DNA from: Nemertoderma westbladi
Taxonomy: Eukaryota; Xenacoelomorpha; Nemertodermatida; Nemertodermatidae
Direction of reading: 5' to 3'
NCBI GenBank assembly: GCA_032718475.1
Contig: JAUCBJ010006954.1
Location: 1 to 64,000, forward strand
DNA: 64,000 bases
In this document: positions 36,251 to 47,510 of the stretch, piece by piece
Numbering within the stretch: position 1 is the stretch's first letter
Layout of the letters: each line of letters begins with the position of its first letter
The notes under the pieces: generated by a model
Told to the model about the DNA's origin: nothing
The model's input: only the letters and a program-made list of their open reading frames with translations
Database searches by the model: none
Program-made: the position numbers and the translations under genes

Positions 36251-37267
36251 TTATTGCAGGGTTTTATCCTTGAGGGTAAGCATGTCATTGGTGTTCGTAG
36301 TGCCTTTGGTGTTAATGGACAGGAAGTGACACTTTGACTCATTTAATTTGAGGTTGTGATCTCTGAAACACTGTGAACAAATTTCCAGTAAACTATTGAG
36401 GTGTGACTTCATGTTCGCCAGGATTATAATGTCATCAGCGTAGTTTATGGCGCAGAAAGAAACATCTTTAATGTGGAATGTGGATACCAAGGTTTGACTT
36501 TTCAAGCTGTTCGAATAGGTCCGTCAGATAGAAAATGAACAGGAAAGGTGACAAGATACCACCCAGTCTCACTCCCTGTTGAATTGCAATTGGTTCACCT
36601 ACAGTGTATCCCCCACAAGAAACATAGGCAGAAGATTGGTTGTAGTACGATAAAGCATTGATTATGTTTCCGTCTATATTGGTTTGTCTTAGTTTATGAA
36701 AGAGTTTGCTATGAGATATCATATCAAAGGCACAGCTAAGATCCAAACTGAGTAGGTACGTACATAGGAGATCCCTTCTTAGTAAATTTGTTGATGAGAC
36801 TGGAAACGGCTTGGTGGGCTATGTCTGATCCTATGTGTGGTTTGTATCCTAGTTGCAGGTGATTTGGAGATATATATGTTATTTCTTTCAAGATGGATAG
36901 TTCTCAGAGCTTTCCTAATGTAAGTGTAACAGTTATGTTCCCGAAGGATTGTTCTTGTGTAATAATACATTCTGTCTTTTGGAGTTTGGGCACGGGTGCA
37001 ATACTGCATGGTCCCAAGAGAGGAAATCTTTTGAAAAACACCTCTGTTGGAAATTTCTGCAAAAAGTTCTGCAATGAAGGAGCATAGAGTCTCCATCCGC
37101 CCATATATGAGACATTCAGCATTTATCCCATATAAATTACTAGTTTTACCAGTGTTTAGTTTACTAATTAGATTGTAGATTTCAGAGGGATTTACTGTAT
37201 GTTGTTTGGTTGGGTTGCATTGACCAGTTTGCTGAGCTGCAGAATATGCAGTCTGCCCATAGTTCAT
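36251..37267 (-). pseudogene. Decayed non-LTR reverse transcriptase, third family
   Basis: Minus-strand pieces in order are SKLNTGKTSNLYGINAECL (about 37150-37200), HLQLGYKPHIGSDIAHQAV (about 36800-36865), MDLSCAFDMISHSKLF (motif A, about 36700-36746), AIQQGVRLGGILSPFLF (motif B) and INYADDIIILA (motif C, about 36420-36450). Frame changes and a stop separate the pieces. The YADD and GVRLGG motifs suggest a family different from copies A-D and from the 22-24 kb fragment. Confidence 0.82.
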
Positions 37268-37331
37268 GACACAATGTCATTACTGTCAGTTAAAGGGACA
37301 CGCTAGTTAGGATTGCCCGTCTAGACCCAAC

Positions 37332-38102
37332 ATGGAAAGCATAGACGAGTTGATTATTGTATTGCGATACATACGAGCTTGGGAAGCTAGCACAGACCTT
37401 CACCACCATTACTATCCCGGACGCGCCTATGAGGGAGTGTATGCGTTTCACCCCAACCTATTTCCACAAATCGAACAGAAAACTCATATTCCCAGTTATG
37501 AACTACTCAAACGTGTTGGTAAGTCCATTTCCACCAAATATGTGAGAAAATATTTGAAAAATATCAACCCAAACAACCTGGACTCATATAATCTACTTGG
37601 TTGTATCGGCCGAGACCTGGAATACGGATAGACATTTCTCAGTGCACATCCCGAGTTGCAAGAGGTCAACCGACGCCCCTATGAATATTAGGCGAGGGAA
37701 TGGGAACTAGTAAGAACTGTAATACCCCGGAAATTCCTAATGACCCACGGTCTACCGACAGCAGTCATACAGACAACTAAGGTGGGACCAGTCCAAGCTG
37801 CGGTCTTGAGACGAGTGCCAAACATCGTACGACCTCAACCCCTTTGACCATCTGGTAGACATGTTGATACCGAAACACCATCCCAGGAGAGAAGCGCATC
37901 CTCCATGGATATCAACCAACTAGGTACCTCGACCAGCGGATACACCAACAGCAACCCCAACCCTTCTGATGCAATTATATTGCACCCTTCCCCGAGGTGT
38001 TATAGCCCTCCGAGTAAAGTGGCTCGTAGCGCCTTGAAGAAGACAACCACTGCCCAAATGTTCAAGAAACTCCGTAAATGTCGTTCTAGAAAGAAAGATT
38101 GA
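37332..38102 (+). pseudogene. Unidentified ~256-codon gene with three in-frame stops
   Basis: One frame runs from ATG 37332 to the final stop at 38100-38102 and is interrupted only by TAG 37629-37631, TAG 37689-37691 and TGA 37845-37847. Codon-like composition is kept on both sides of each stop, with no frame change. The N-terminal part (RYIRAWEASTDLHHHYYPGR, ELLKRVGKSISTKYVRKYL) looks like folded protein. The C-terminus is proline/serine-rich, then strongly basic (FKKLRKCRSRKKD). I do not recognise the family. The basic tail could bind nucleic acid, which is inference. It is either a recent pseudogene or a gene read with stop suppression. Confidence 0.5.
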
Positions 38103-38453
38103 TTGTTTAGAGTAGTTATTATATTAAGAAATTGTGACTCTATGTATATTTTATAGACCTAAGTCCCATTTTCTGGGAGCGGTGTTAAAGCTTTGGTGGC
38201 TAAAATGTCTCCATTTTACACAATGCGCTGGTTACTCTAAACCCTTTAAAAACTCTTAAGAACTTTGTATTTTATGAACTGATGTAAACTTACTCCCTCC
38301 AGCATTTGTTCTAAGTATATGTACTTTCCCCTACATTTCCACAGAAACCCAAATGCTCAGATTACGAAATCACCAGTCATTGGATACTATTCCTTTTATT
38401 TACGTTCTTCTTTGTTAGTCACCGTCCAATTAGTTTACTTTCCCTCCTACAGT

Positions 38454-38630
38454 ATGTCACCCCATAGACAGAATTACTGGATCCATTGGTTACGGGTTAT
38501 TTATTTTATAGTACTTGTAGCTACTGTAGGAGTGTACAATAGACCAGCCCCTGCTGGACTGAATCCTGACGCTATTTACAGTCTTCAATTATCAGCTGGT
38601 ATATTATCGTACTGTGCTGCCTCACTATAA
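38454..38630 (+). CDS. Possible 58-aa single-pass membrane protein
   Basis: A short frame starting MSPHRQNYW with one predicted transmembrane stretch (WLRVIYFIVLVATVGVY). It is followed by an AATAAA at about 38656. It lies 350 bp after the three-stop pseudogene and could belong to the same lost element. Support is weak and the frame may be chance. Confidence 0.2.
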   Translation: MSPHRQNYWIHWLRVIYFIVLVATVGVYNRPAPAGLNPDAIYSLQLSAGILSYCAASL

Positions 38631-39515
38631 TTGTATTATTGTGAGTTTTACCGTAAATAAAGAAATATATATATAATATAGGGTTGATGGCATGGAAACT
38701 GGTCCCTGATTGGGAGTTCTTGCATCTTCCAAACATTCTACGGCGTTCGATGTGATTCATGCTTTGTGGACTACTTGAGGCAAGAATATTCTTGCAGCAC
38801 TTCAGTGTGAGTGTTTATTCATTTTCTGACTTTGCCCAAAAGACCATGAGGTTAGAGTGTCAGGGAATTACACAGCACAGTAAATTATCTCTCGTCCATT
38901 CCTGACTTTCTGACATCTGACTGATGATTAAATGCCGCACACCGTGTAATTTATATTCTTTATATTGTTATAATACTGCGATTTGTTATGTATATTGATT
39001 AATGTTAATGGTTGGAGAATACTTACGAATAACCGGTAGATTTCTTGGTTTTCATGATCATTGAGGTAAGCGGATGGTTTACTATTCACAATTGCATAGT
39101 TTAAAGAACAGTGGTTTGTATGAGTTTATGCTGTTTCATAGTCCCCGACGACGTACGTGAGTTAAGTTCTCCTTATATGAGAGTAAAATTGGTGACAGTC
39201 GGCAAATTAGTGTGTTTCAGTACTATTGTCAGTTGTGTGAATGCGAGCGAATAATTATACATTCCTAAAGAATGTAAACATTGTGCGGTCTCATGTCCAC
39301 CCGTTGTAATTACTATAAGTCATATCAAGTAAAGATCAATAGAATAATACAAAGTGTCCTACGGTTCTCTCTGCCATCGAATCCAGTCTCCCACCTCCGG
39401 TGGGTCATACGCCGCACTAGACTGGCTTCGATTGTGGTCAGCCATAAGACACCTTATTTAAACCACATTCAACAATTCAACCATAGACCACCACATTTAA
39501 ATGTCTAAAAGCGCG
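38631..39515. other. Non-coding DNA
   Basis: No gene, repeat array or structured element recognised. Two frames of 62 and 75 codons lack any support. Confidence 0.5.
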
Positions 39516-39668
39516 AACATTGGTCTTTTTGTTAACTCCAAGAATACCAAAATGTTGACCGTTAACTTCGACAGTCCACGTGAAATGTCTTAATGTATGA
39601 GCATAATCTCTTAGGATGGGGGCATGTAGGTCAGGTGAAGACCTTCGAATACGTAAGGGGAAGGCAAG
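39516..39668 (+). pseudogene. LINE fragment, copy A/B family (copy D)
   Basis: About 150 bp align to 12475-12660 of copy A. The shared stretches are GGTCTTTTTGTTAACTCCA, GACCGTTAACTTCGACAG, TGAGCATAATCTC and GACCTTCGAATACGTAAGGG, with a small internal deletion. This is the post-RT region only. Confidence 0.8.
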
Positions 39669-40326
39669 CATAGGCCGCAAGAAATGGGATTTGTAAGTCA
39701 TGTTAGCGAATTCAATTCCGCTAACCACCCCATAAAGTTGTACAAGCGGGGCCTTTAAGCAATATTGGGGAGTACGAGCTTGATTGCCAATCGACCTCGT
39801 ATCACCCCAATAAACGGGGATGACAAACCCCAAAGGGCCACACACAACGGGGGTCAGAGGTCATAACTCCGGGAGAGGGAAAGTGACAGTGGAGGGGGAA
39901 AACACTCACAGAGAGATGGGAGGGCGAGAATTAGGTTATTAGCAAATGGGGGGCAGGCATCCGCTGAGTAATACGGCCAACCCAGTGCAGTATATTACCC
40001 ATTGATACTTGTCATTCATTTAGTCAACTTAGTCAGTTCAGTTAGGGCAGATCGGCAACCTTTATTACCGTTGCCGCCACCACCATCAATATTTTACCGG
40101 TATATTCTGATTTCACCATCAAATGTGCTATCTGTCTATTCATTTATTCGATACTATATTTTATATTCATTAAGAACGTCGGAACGATAACAATATAACG
40201 AACTCTTTCACTGGCGGCGGGGGCACATAAATTAACCACACCGGTCGGGTTTCTCGGATCCCGTCACAGTAATAAAGTTCTAACTGTCTAAACTGACTGC
40301 CAGCCACTGTCAAAGTAAAGTTAAAG
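39669..40326. other. Leader region of the BEL/Pao element
   Basis: No gene. A 5' LTR would be expected in this interval, but comparison by eye with 44254-44700 shows no clear long direct repeat, so the LTR borders are not defined. A G-rich stretch (GGCGGCGGGGGCAC) occurs near 40215. Confidence 0.35.
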
Positions 40327-40755
40327 ATGAGTCAGGAAGAAGAGACAACACCGCCGCGGACCCCGGACGATACAAACGAAACGATCCGCGAGGCGGCGAC
40401 GCGGCGGTACCGACCCAGGACGCCGGACTCCTCAACCCTGAACGATCCGGCAGCCCAAGCGGAGGGCGGTCATCTACCAGAGGAGAGGACGAGTCGACGC
40501 GTGGCGGCGGTCGAATTACCAATGTCGCTGGCCAGCCACAGGCCGAGGGCGACGGACGGCCCACCGGAACGGCGATGGTGGGGCCGCCGGTACGACGCCG
40601 AACACGGAGAGAAAGAGGGGACGTCGGCGACAAGGACGTCGGAGTCAGCGACCGGCTCCGACGAGTCTACAACGCGACATCGAAGGCAGGTTCAACCAAG
40701 TCCATGTAACGGAAGTGGACAGCGACAGTCAGCGCTTCCTATGGTACAACGGTGA
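40327..40755 (+). pseudogene. Gag-like N-terminal fragment
   Basis: A 142-codon frame starting MSQEEETTPPRTPDD, highly charged and low-complexity (many R, E, T, P). Its frame overlaps the start of the RT frame. Position at the head of a BEL/Pao internal region suggests the start of gag or the gag-pol precursor joined by a deletion to RT. No CCHC knuckle is present and function cannot be assigned from sequence. Confidence 0.4.
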
Positions 40756-41986
40756 TGAGGAACCATCGACAATACAGATGTATAAGATGGTAGTACAGAA
40801 TATGGGGGCCAAGTCGTCCTCTTTCACGACGACTGTGGCCGTGAGGGACACGGTAGAAGGGAAGGAAGATAAATATAGTGCCAAAGCCGTCGATATGATT
40901 CGAAGCGGCTTCTATGTAGACAACGGGATGGAGTCTGGAAATATGGTTAAGGAACTACTGGATACAGGGCGCGAGGTTCGCGACATCCTAAAAGGATCCG
41001 GGTTTAACCTAACCAAGTTCCAATCCAGCTCGCAAGAGTTCATGAAAGCCATAGAGGACAGGAGGCCAGAGTCGACCATGGATAATCCCATGACAGCCAA
41101 GGGACAGGACATGGCGAACAAAAGGGTAGAGTCCCAACAGAAGGCATTAGGGATCATGTGGAACCGAGAGACAGACGAGTTGAAGTACCAGTTGAGCCAG
41201 GAGGGCGCAGACATCCACACAAAGAGGGGCTATGTGTCATACATAGCAAGGATATACGACCCCCTAGGCCTAGCATCCCCATTACTAGTCACGGGGAAAC
41301 AGATACTTAAGAAAGTATACAAACTAAAGGAAGAATGGGTCACAGAGGTCCCAGAAGAGATCAGCAAGCAATGGAGCAAGTGGACAGAGAGTTTAGAACA
41401 GATGGGGACAAACAGCATGCCGAGGGTGTATTTCCCGAATGGGGACATGACGGACCTGGATCTACACATGTTCTCCGATGCGTCATTGGAGGCATATGGG
41501 GCAGCACTCTACCTAGTACAACGGGAGGGGGCTCATAAGCCCAGGCGTGCATTTAGCAAAGCTAAATCGACGCCGCCAGATTCACCATCGGTCCCGAAAC
41601 TCGAGCTGACAGCTGCGAGGTTAGGAGTAAGGGCCACAGCCTACTTGATGGATGCTATTCCCAACATAGTGGAAACACACTACTGGACGGACTCCATTGT
41701 AGTGCTTGGTTGGCTACACAATGAAAGGACGAGATACCCTATATTCGTCGCAAATAGGGTGGACAAAATAAGAGCGACGGCGGAATTGGAAAGGTGGCAC
41801 TACTGCCCAACGGACGAGAACCCAGCGGACTTGTTATCAAGGGGCGTAGCACGCCACACTTTCTTGAAGAAGGAAGTATTGTGGCAGCACGGGCCGCAAT
41901 TTCTGAACGATAAGAAAGCCTGGCCGCCGATGAGAAAGGTGGACCCGGGCTCAGGAGAAGTAGCATTAGGGGCCGTCCAAGTATGA
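40676..41986 (+). pseudogene. BEL/Pao RT (C-terminal part) and RNase H
   Basis: The frame is open from RT motif A (DIEGRFNQV at 40676). RT motif C reads FYVDN instead of the usual YVDD, so the second catalytic aspartate is lost. Then come KALGIMWN and YDPLGLASP, typical of BEL connection domains. RNase H follows with MFSDASLEAYGAALY, KLELTAA, YWTDSIVVLGW and NPADLLSRG, giving the D-E-D-D set. The ORF ends at a TGA just before the G-run insertion. RT cannot work without its N-terminal half and with the changed YVDN. Confidence 0.82.
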
Positions 41987-41989
41987 TGT

Positions 41990-42610
41990 CAGCACTTTAG
42001 GGGGGGGGAGGGGGGTTGGGAAAATCTGATGACGTGCTGATGAGGGGAGGGGAGGGGGTCAGTCAAAATCTGACGTCAGCATGTTCATTTATAGGCGCTA
42101 GAAGAGATATAGCAGAAGAGTAAATAGCTTGCCTATTTTAATTGTTCGAAGCCCCCGAAGGCCCTTAGCACGACCTTCTGTTTCAGTTACCAGTCACCAT
42201 CTTTCAGTGATTAGGACGCGTGCTACTGGGGTACTGAGGTACTGGGGTTCGCCTGAAAATGAAACATTAATCCTAAGCTAATGATTGTTAACGACTGCAG
42301 TACTGGTTCATTTAGGCCTATTATTAGCTTGTTTGTTTATTATCATACATAAACTGCTGCCACATCAGGTAGAAGTATGTAAACGATAGGCTATCCTACT
42401 ACAAATCTATACCTTCCTATATAGATAAGCTATGTAACTACAGGCAGCCCCCGTGCACCCCCCCCCCCCCCCCCCCCCTCCAATGCAATATAATACCTTT
42501 ATCCTGCTGATAATAGTTTATTACAAATTTTTTTTAATCTGATTTAGGGGGGGGGGGGGGGGGGGGGTCAACCTCTATCTGATGACATCTGATTTAGGGG
42601 AGGGAGTGGG
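41990..42610. repeat. ~600-bp insertion with long C and G runs
   Basis: It separates the RNase H and integrase frames. It holds a 21-base C run (42458-42478) and a 21-base G run (42547-42567), which can pair with each other, plus G-rich blocks at 42000-42060. Variants of ATCTGATGAC, CTGATTTAGGGG and GGGTCA occur near both ends, suggesting a small inserted element. Borders are approximate. Confidence 0.55.
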
Positions 42611-42639
42611 TCAACATTTTGGGGAAAAGTACTTGGACT

Positions 42640-44253
42640 TGGTCATACTTGGATGGCCCCTTAGAGGAAGAGGGAGGAGATTCAGAAGGTGAAGAGATAT
42701 ATAGCCAGATGGTGAGGGAGATAAGGGACGTGCAACCAAAACCGGAAGAACTTTGCGATAACCCGACGGACAAACTCCTTAGCTACAGCTCAAGTTGGTA
42801 CAAGACCAAGAAGTTAGTGGCGTACTGGAGAGCCTTCGGGGATTTCCTCAAGGGAGTCGGCAAAGACATAAAAAATAAACCACACATCGATCTGGAGGGA
42901 GCGGCCAAGGCCGTCATCCGCTACGAACAGAGAAAGAATTACGGCGACGAGGTGGAACGCATCGGTAAACAACAGCATCTCCGACGGGACAGTGAGCTGA
43001 TCGCGCTGTCGCCACAACTCAATGATGATGGAATCTTAGTAATGAACTCTAGGGTGTTGAACAACAACAGTATCATCATTCCACCAAAGCCCATCATCAT
43101 CCCTAATGGATCGCCGATAGTCCACCAGATCATCTGGGACTCCCATAAGTCGATATTGCATGGGGGCACCAACCGAACCCTCACGGAGATACGAAGGACC
43201 TTTTGGGTCAAACAGTTAAGAAAGAAGGTAAAGGCGGTAGTGGGGCAGTGCCAGACCTGCCGACGAACAAAGAAGGAGCGAGCCATACAGGAGATGGCGC
43301 CACTACCGGCCAGTAGGGTGAGACAGCACAACCCACCATTCACGCACTGCGGTGTGGATATGTTTGGGCCGATAAAGATTAAGGTGATGCGGCACACGGA
43401 GGAGCGCTACGGCATTATCTTCGTATTTAAGAACACGCGGGCGGTAGGGATAGAACTCGCCCAAGATGCAACCGCATCGGCATTCATCAATGCCCTAGAA
43501 AGGTTCAGAGACCGCAAAGGTGGGACGATCGCAGTAATATACTCCGACAACGGAACCAACTTTGTGGGGGCAGAGAACGAGCTGGCAGATGCCTTGGACA
43601 TCATGGAAGGGGAGGAAGTCAGGGCAGCCATGAGAAGACGACAGGTGAAGTGGGGGAGGAGGATGCCATATGCTCCGCATACTCTAGGATGCGTCGAGAG
43701 ACTCGTGGGTAGTTCCAAGCATCTGATGACGAAGTTGATGAACACCCACATGGTAACAGAAGACGTACTAAGGACAGTACTAGCAAAGTGCGAGGGTATC
43801 ATTAATAGCAGACCGCTATATCCAGAAAATGATGACCCAGAGTCATTAGATGTGCTGACACCCAGTCACTTTCTAATGGAGAGGCCGGCGACCATCGACA
43901 TGCGGGGTGTAGACCCAGACGATATACACTCCCGACAGAGTTGGAAAGTCGCCAAGGCGATAAGCGCGGAATACTGGAGGAGGTGGGTTGAGGAATACTT
44001 GCCCACGCTTCATAGGAGAAGCAAGTGGAGGAATACAAATAGGGAGTTAAAGGAGGGTGATCTGGTGATCGCCACGGACGATACCATCATCAACAACCAA
44101 TGGCGATTGGCGAGAGTTGTGGGCACTTACTCCGATGAGGACGGAAGAGTCCGATCAGTAGAAGTGCGGATAGGTGGTAAGATAGGAGCGAAAGATAGGA
44201 AGACCTACAGGAGGGCTGTAGGGAAGTGCTGCCTCCTAGAGGGCGCACCGTAG
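42640..44253 (+). pseudogene. BEL/Pao integrase
   Basis: The open frame reaches back to 42619 (TTG), but coding homology starts about 42640. The zinc region has HKSILHGG...CQTC. The catalytic core has VDMFGPI (first D), YSDNGTNFVG (second D) and HTLGCVERLVG (E). The C-terminus WRLARVVGTYSDEDGRVRSV is the usual BEL tail (DUF5641 type). The reading frame itself is intact, but it is cut off from the rest of pol by the insertion, so I treat it as part of a dead copy. Confidence 0.85.
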
Positions 44254-45211
44254 TGTTTAGTCGTCCAAGCTTTGGACTGAGGGGGGTGGGATTGAGGGCG
44301 AGACGCCCTTCCCACACATAAATATAAAAAAAATAAGAAATAAAGAAAGAGAAAGTAATAGTACGTAGTAGGTATGTAGTAGGTAAGTAGGCAGATAGAA
44401 GATAGTAAGAGTTAGTAGTAAGAGGGTACGTAGTACCGTTAGTAGTATATATTAACTGGCCCCCCGCCCAAGGTCACCCGTAGCCCATCATTACCATCCA
44501 TTTCTGGTACTCCGTCCAATAAGAAGCCACCATTTCAACCTTTAGCAGTGGTCGTTATTATTTCAACCAATCAGATGTCAGCATTTCATCCGTAACCATG
44601 ACAACTTCTCAAGTTCCCGCATCTTCCGCTAGAGGCGTTATTAGTCACCCAACGCTAGTACTCCGTCCAATCACCAACCTTTATTTTACAGGTGTTCGGG
44701 TGTCTACAGGTAACTTCTACTATTTTTCAAATCGCAATTTTTCACCAACCATTGCATATTCATCTTCACATAGCCTAACCTCACGATGCATGGCTAGCCC
44801 CCATCCCATCGCTACTCAATCCACAGCTGTTACCCACCAACCACTCAACCAACAGCGATGTTTGCCTAACCCTACGGTTATTCACCTTTTCACCACGTTA
44901 CCGCCACTGCCACGCAACCAACCACTGTATACTGTATATGCTGACAACGTGGCCATCTACACGAGGCATATTACAGTATATTATATCGATTGCCAACTCA
45001 ACGATTTACGTCCCTCCGTTGATAGAGCTACTCAACTGCTGTCGCCAAACCAACAAACCAACCACATAGTATGATACATGAGATTCCGTCAGGTTCCAGC
45101 TACGCGTATACGAGCATTAGTGATTATTACGCAATAATTTTTTTGTTTATACAGTAGTTACCCACCAGCTAATCAACCAATCAATAAACCGAATTTAGGC
45201 TATTTCTCAGT
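44254..45211. other. Non-coding DNA after the BEL/Pao element
   Basis: Contains the polypurine-like GAGGGGGGTGGGA and a GTAG/TAGTA-rich low-complexity stretch (44350-44450). A 158-codon plus frame (44598-45074) is threonine/proline/serine-rich with no recognisable domain. CTCCGTCCAAT occurs twice (about 44510 and 44663), a small direct repeat that could belong to an LTR or SINE remnant. Confidence 0.45.
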
Positions 45212-45215
45212 TTAA

Positions 45216-46768
45216 CCCTATTAAACCCGGGGGCGGGTCAATATGACCCCCCCCGTGGTTTTTTTATTATAATTCTGAAACAAACGCAGTTGGGAATCTG
45301 AAACTTTCTGACTTTTCCTAAAAATCTATTATCTTCCTAGTGGTGAAAACCGTTTTCAAAAATATTGCGTACTTTTCGAGTTATAGCACCATTTTTTAAC
45401 CCTACTTTTGGCACTTTTTTTGAGACGTTTTTTGAAAATTACATTTCATTAAATATGAATTGTAACATCTCTATTTTTGATTTACACCGGTTTTTTGGTG
45501 TTAGAAATTGGATGGAATTCATATAAATTGATTTAGAAATTTCAAACTTGTTTTTTTCGGTGGGTGCCAAATTTTGGTGCCAGCACCAAATTTTGAAATA
45601 TGTCAATTTTGTAAATTTATTATTTGAAACTTGTTTTTGACGCAATTGGGGTTTTTTGGGGTTCTGGATTCGATGAAATATATACGAATTGCACTAAGCG
45701 TATCAAACTTGTATTTTTCGGTGCTGTGTGCAAATTTTGGTGCTAGCACGAAATTTTGAAAATCCATTCAATAGATAAAATTGCTTGTGACAATTTATTT
45801 CTTGCGTTTTAGAGGTTTATGGCTGTTCTGAATTCAATGGAATATATAATTATCGAACTAGACATCTCAAACTTGTACTTTTCGGATGTGGGTGCAAAAT
45901 GTGGTGCCAGCACCAAATTTTGAAAACCATCAAATATATCAATTGATTGTGTCACCTTGTTTCTTGCGTTATGCGGGTTTGTGATGGTTCTTAATTCAAT
46001 GGAAGCAGTAAAAATTTCATAGGAGTTCTCAAACTTGTATTTTTCGCCGTTGGGTGAAAATTGTTGTGCCAGCACCAAATTTTGGAAAATATGCAAATTG
46101 ATCAGTAGATAGTTTCACCTTGTTTCTTGCGTTATACGGGTTTATGAGGGTCCTGAATCCGATGGAATCAATAAAAACAGCACTGGACATCGCAAACTTG
46201 TACTTTTTGGTGATGGGTACGAAATTTGGTGCTAGCACCAAAATTTGCCAAATTACGCCGAAAAATACAAGTAGCAATGATCTGGCATATTTGAAATGTA
46301 TTCCATTAGAATCAGCGCCCTCGAAAACCTGAAAATGTGAATTTATAGCATCGTATAAGTGAATTAAAAATTTTGTGTTCTAACTGAAAAGTGCTGGTTA
46401 CTTGTTTTTTTCATTTTTTTCCTACGCAGAGAGGTCTAAACAGCCATTTATAGTAATCATATCATTTTTAAATATTTTCCAATGTATTTTGCACCCCAGA
46501 AAACCTGTATTGAAAAATAATTAGCCGAAAATGTAACTTTCAAATTTTGTGAAAATTGTGCACTACTTGTAATTTTGGTGCTGCAATATAACCACCCCAG
46601 TACATTTTTTCGAAATTTTTTTTTTTCGGTCGGATCCAGGCAAGTGATACCTACGTACAAACAAAAAATCAGACGTTTTCGTAAATATTTGTAGATTTTA
46701 GAGGGAGGGGTCAATATGACCCCCCCCCCGGTATTTGTACAACATTTTATAGCCCGGTACTAATAGGG
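45216..46768. mobile_element. piggyBac-like non-autonomous element flanked by TTAA
   Basis: TTAA (45212-45215 and 46769-46772) flanks ends that both read CCCTATTA inward. A subterminal GGGTCAATATGACCCCCC (about 45236-45253) is matched in inverse orientation near the right end (GGGGTCAATATGACCCCCCC, about 46705-46728). TTAA duplication, CCCT ends and the GTCAATATGAC block are those of piggyBac superfamily elements. There is no transposase; the interior is a tandem repeat. Confidence 0.88.
45480..46270. repeat. Five ~163-bp tandem units inside the piggyBac-like element
   Basis: Each unit has TCAAACTTGTATTTTTCGG, then a near-palindrome TTTGGTGCCAGCACCAAA, then TTGCGTTATACGGGTTTATG-like sequence. 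Units are at about 45541, 45705, 45868, 46029 and 46190, with divergence between them. The palindrome is the best conserved part. Short minus-strand frames here only translate the repeat. Confidence 0.88.
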
Positions 46769-46895
46769 TTAAGACCTGTATTATTTTTGAAAATATCTTA
46801 TATATATAATCTCTTGCTTTAATCGCAATTAATCATTTGTAATGGTTTTAGTTTAAAAGTTTGTTTGTTTGATTTACAATAAAATAAATTAAATA

Positions 46896-47342
46896 ATGTC
46901 TTCTGATTCCAATATGGTTATGCCAATGGTAAGGCATTCATTTTTTGCAGAAGATGGTCAAGCCTATATTGTTGTTGATTATACAATTTACCGTCAGGGA
47001 GATGATAAATATAAAATTGAATTTTCTGAAAAAGCCAGGAAAGTTTTAAGCTCAATTGATATTGATGCTTCTGATAATAGTATTCATCTTTTAGATTACA
47101 ACCTGAAAGCTGAGCATGGGGGAGGAAAATTAAGCAACATTTTACTATTATCCATGATAGAGGGATTTATTGTTATTACACAATACAACGAAGCTGGTGA
47201 AAAGTTTGAAATACGGCTAAATCGGCATAGCCCCTACGAAATTATGTCTTTCTTTATTGTAATGATTTCAAAAGAATCCTTTGTCGAACCTGAAGAATCA
47301 GCGGATAATGTTGAATATGTTGATAATATCATTGATTCTTGA
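46896..47342 (+). CDS. 148-aa protein of unknown function, first rightward Polinton gene
   Basis: Starts MSSDSNMVMPMV and ends with an acidic tail (EPEESADNVEYVDNIIDS). The middle alternates short hydrophobic strands and charged loops (GQAYIVVDYTIYRQ, ILLLSMIEGFIVITQY), suggesting a small beta-rich soluble fold. There is no signal peptide, zinc finger or known motif. It sits alone upstream of the RING gene, separated by about 170 bp of AT-rich DNA that probably holds that gene's promoter. I do not recognise the family. Confidence 0.7.
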   Translation: MSSDSNMVMPMVRHSFFAEDGQAYIVVDYTIYRQGDDKYKIEFSEKARKVLSSIDIDASDNSIHLLDYNLKAEHGGGKLSNILLLSMIEGFIVITQYNEAGEKFEIRLNRHSPYEIMSFFIVMISKESFVEPEESADNVEYVDNIIDS

Positions 47343-47510
47343 CTTTTCCCTCTATATTATAAATATTTGATGATTATATATAAAATTTTGTTGTTTTTAA
47401 ATAATCGAAAATTGTAGTAGTATTTGTATATACAGTATAACAGTTTTGTTTGTTGTTGTTGTTGTTGTGTATTGTGGTAATTATTTTCAATTTACTTTAA
47501 AATTTGGAAA

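Larger units (their letters stand above)
40327..44253 (+). mobile_element. Defective BEL/Pao LTR retrotransposon (internal region)
   Basis: Contains, in BEL/Pao order, a short gag-like start, the C-terminal half of RT, RNase H, an HHCC zinc region and DDE integrase. The rest of gag, the protease and the first RT half are missing. About 600 bp of G/C-run-rich sequence interrupts pol between RNase H and integrase. LTRs were not recognised. The polypurine stretch GAGGGGGGTGGGA at about 44280 is a plausible plus-strand primer site. Confidence 0.8.

Noticed and set aside
44598-45074. 158-codon plus frame after the BEL/Pao element
   Set aside because: Low-complexity Thr/Pro/Ser composition, no domain, no initiation context or conserved neighbour.
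45439-46277. Three minus-strand frames with shared residues (FQNLVLAP...)
   Set aside because: They are translations of the tandem units in the piggyBac-like element.
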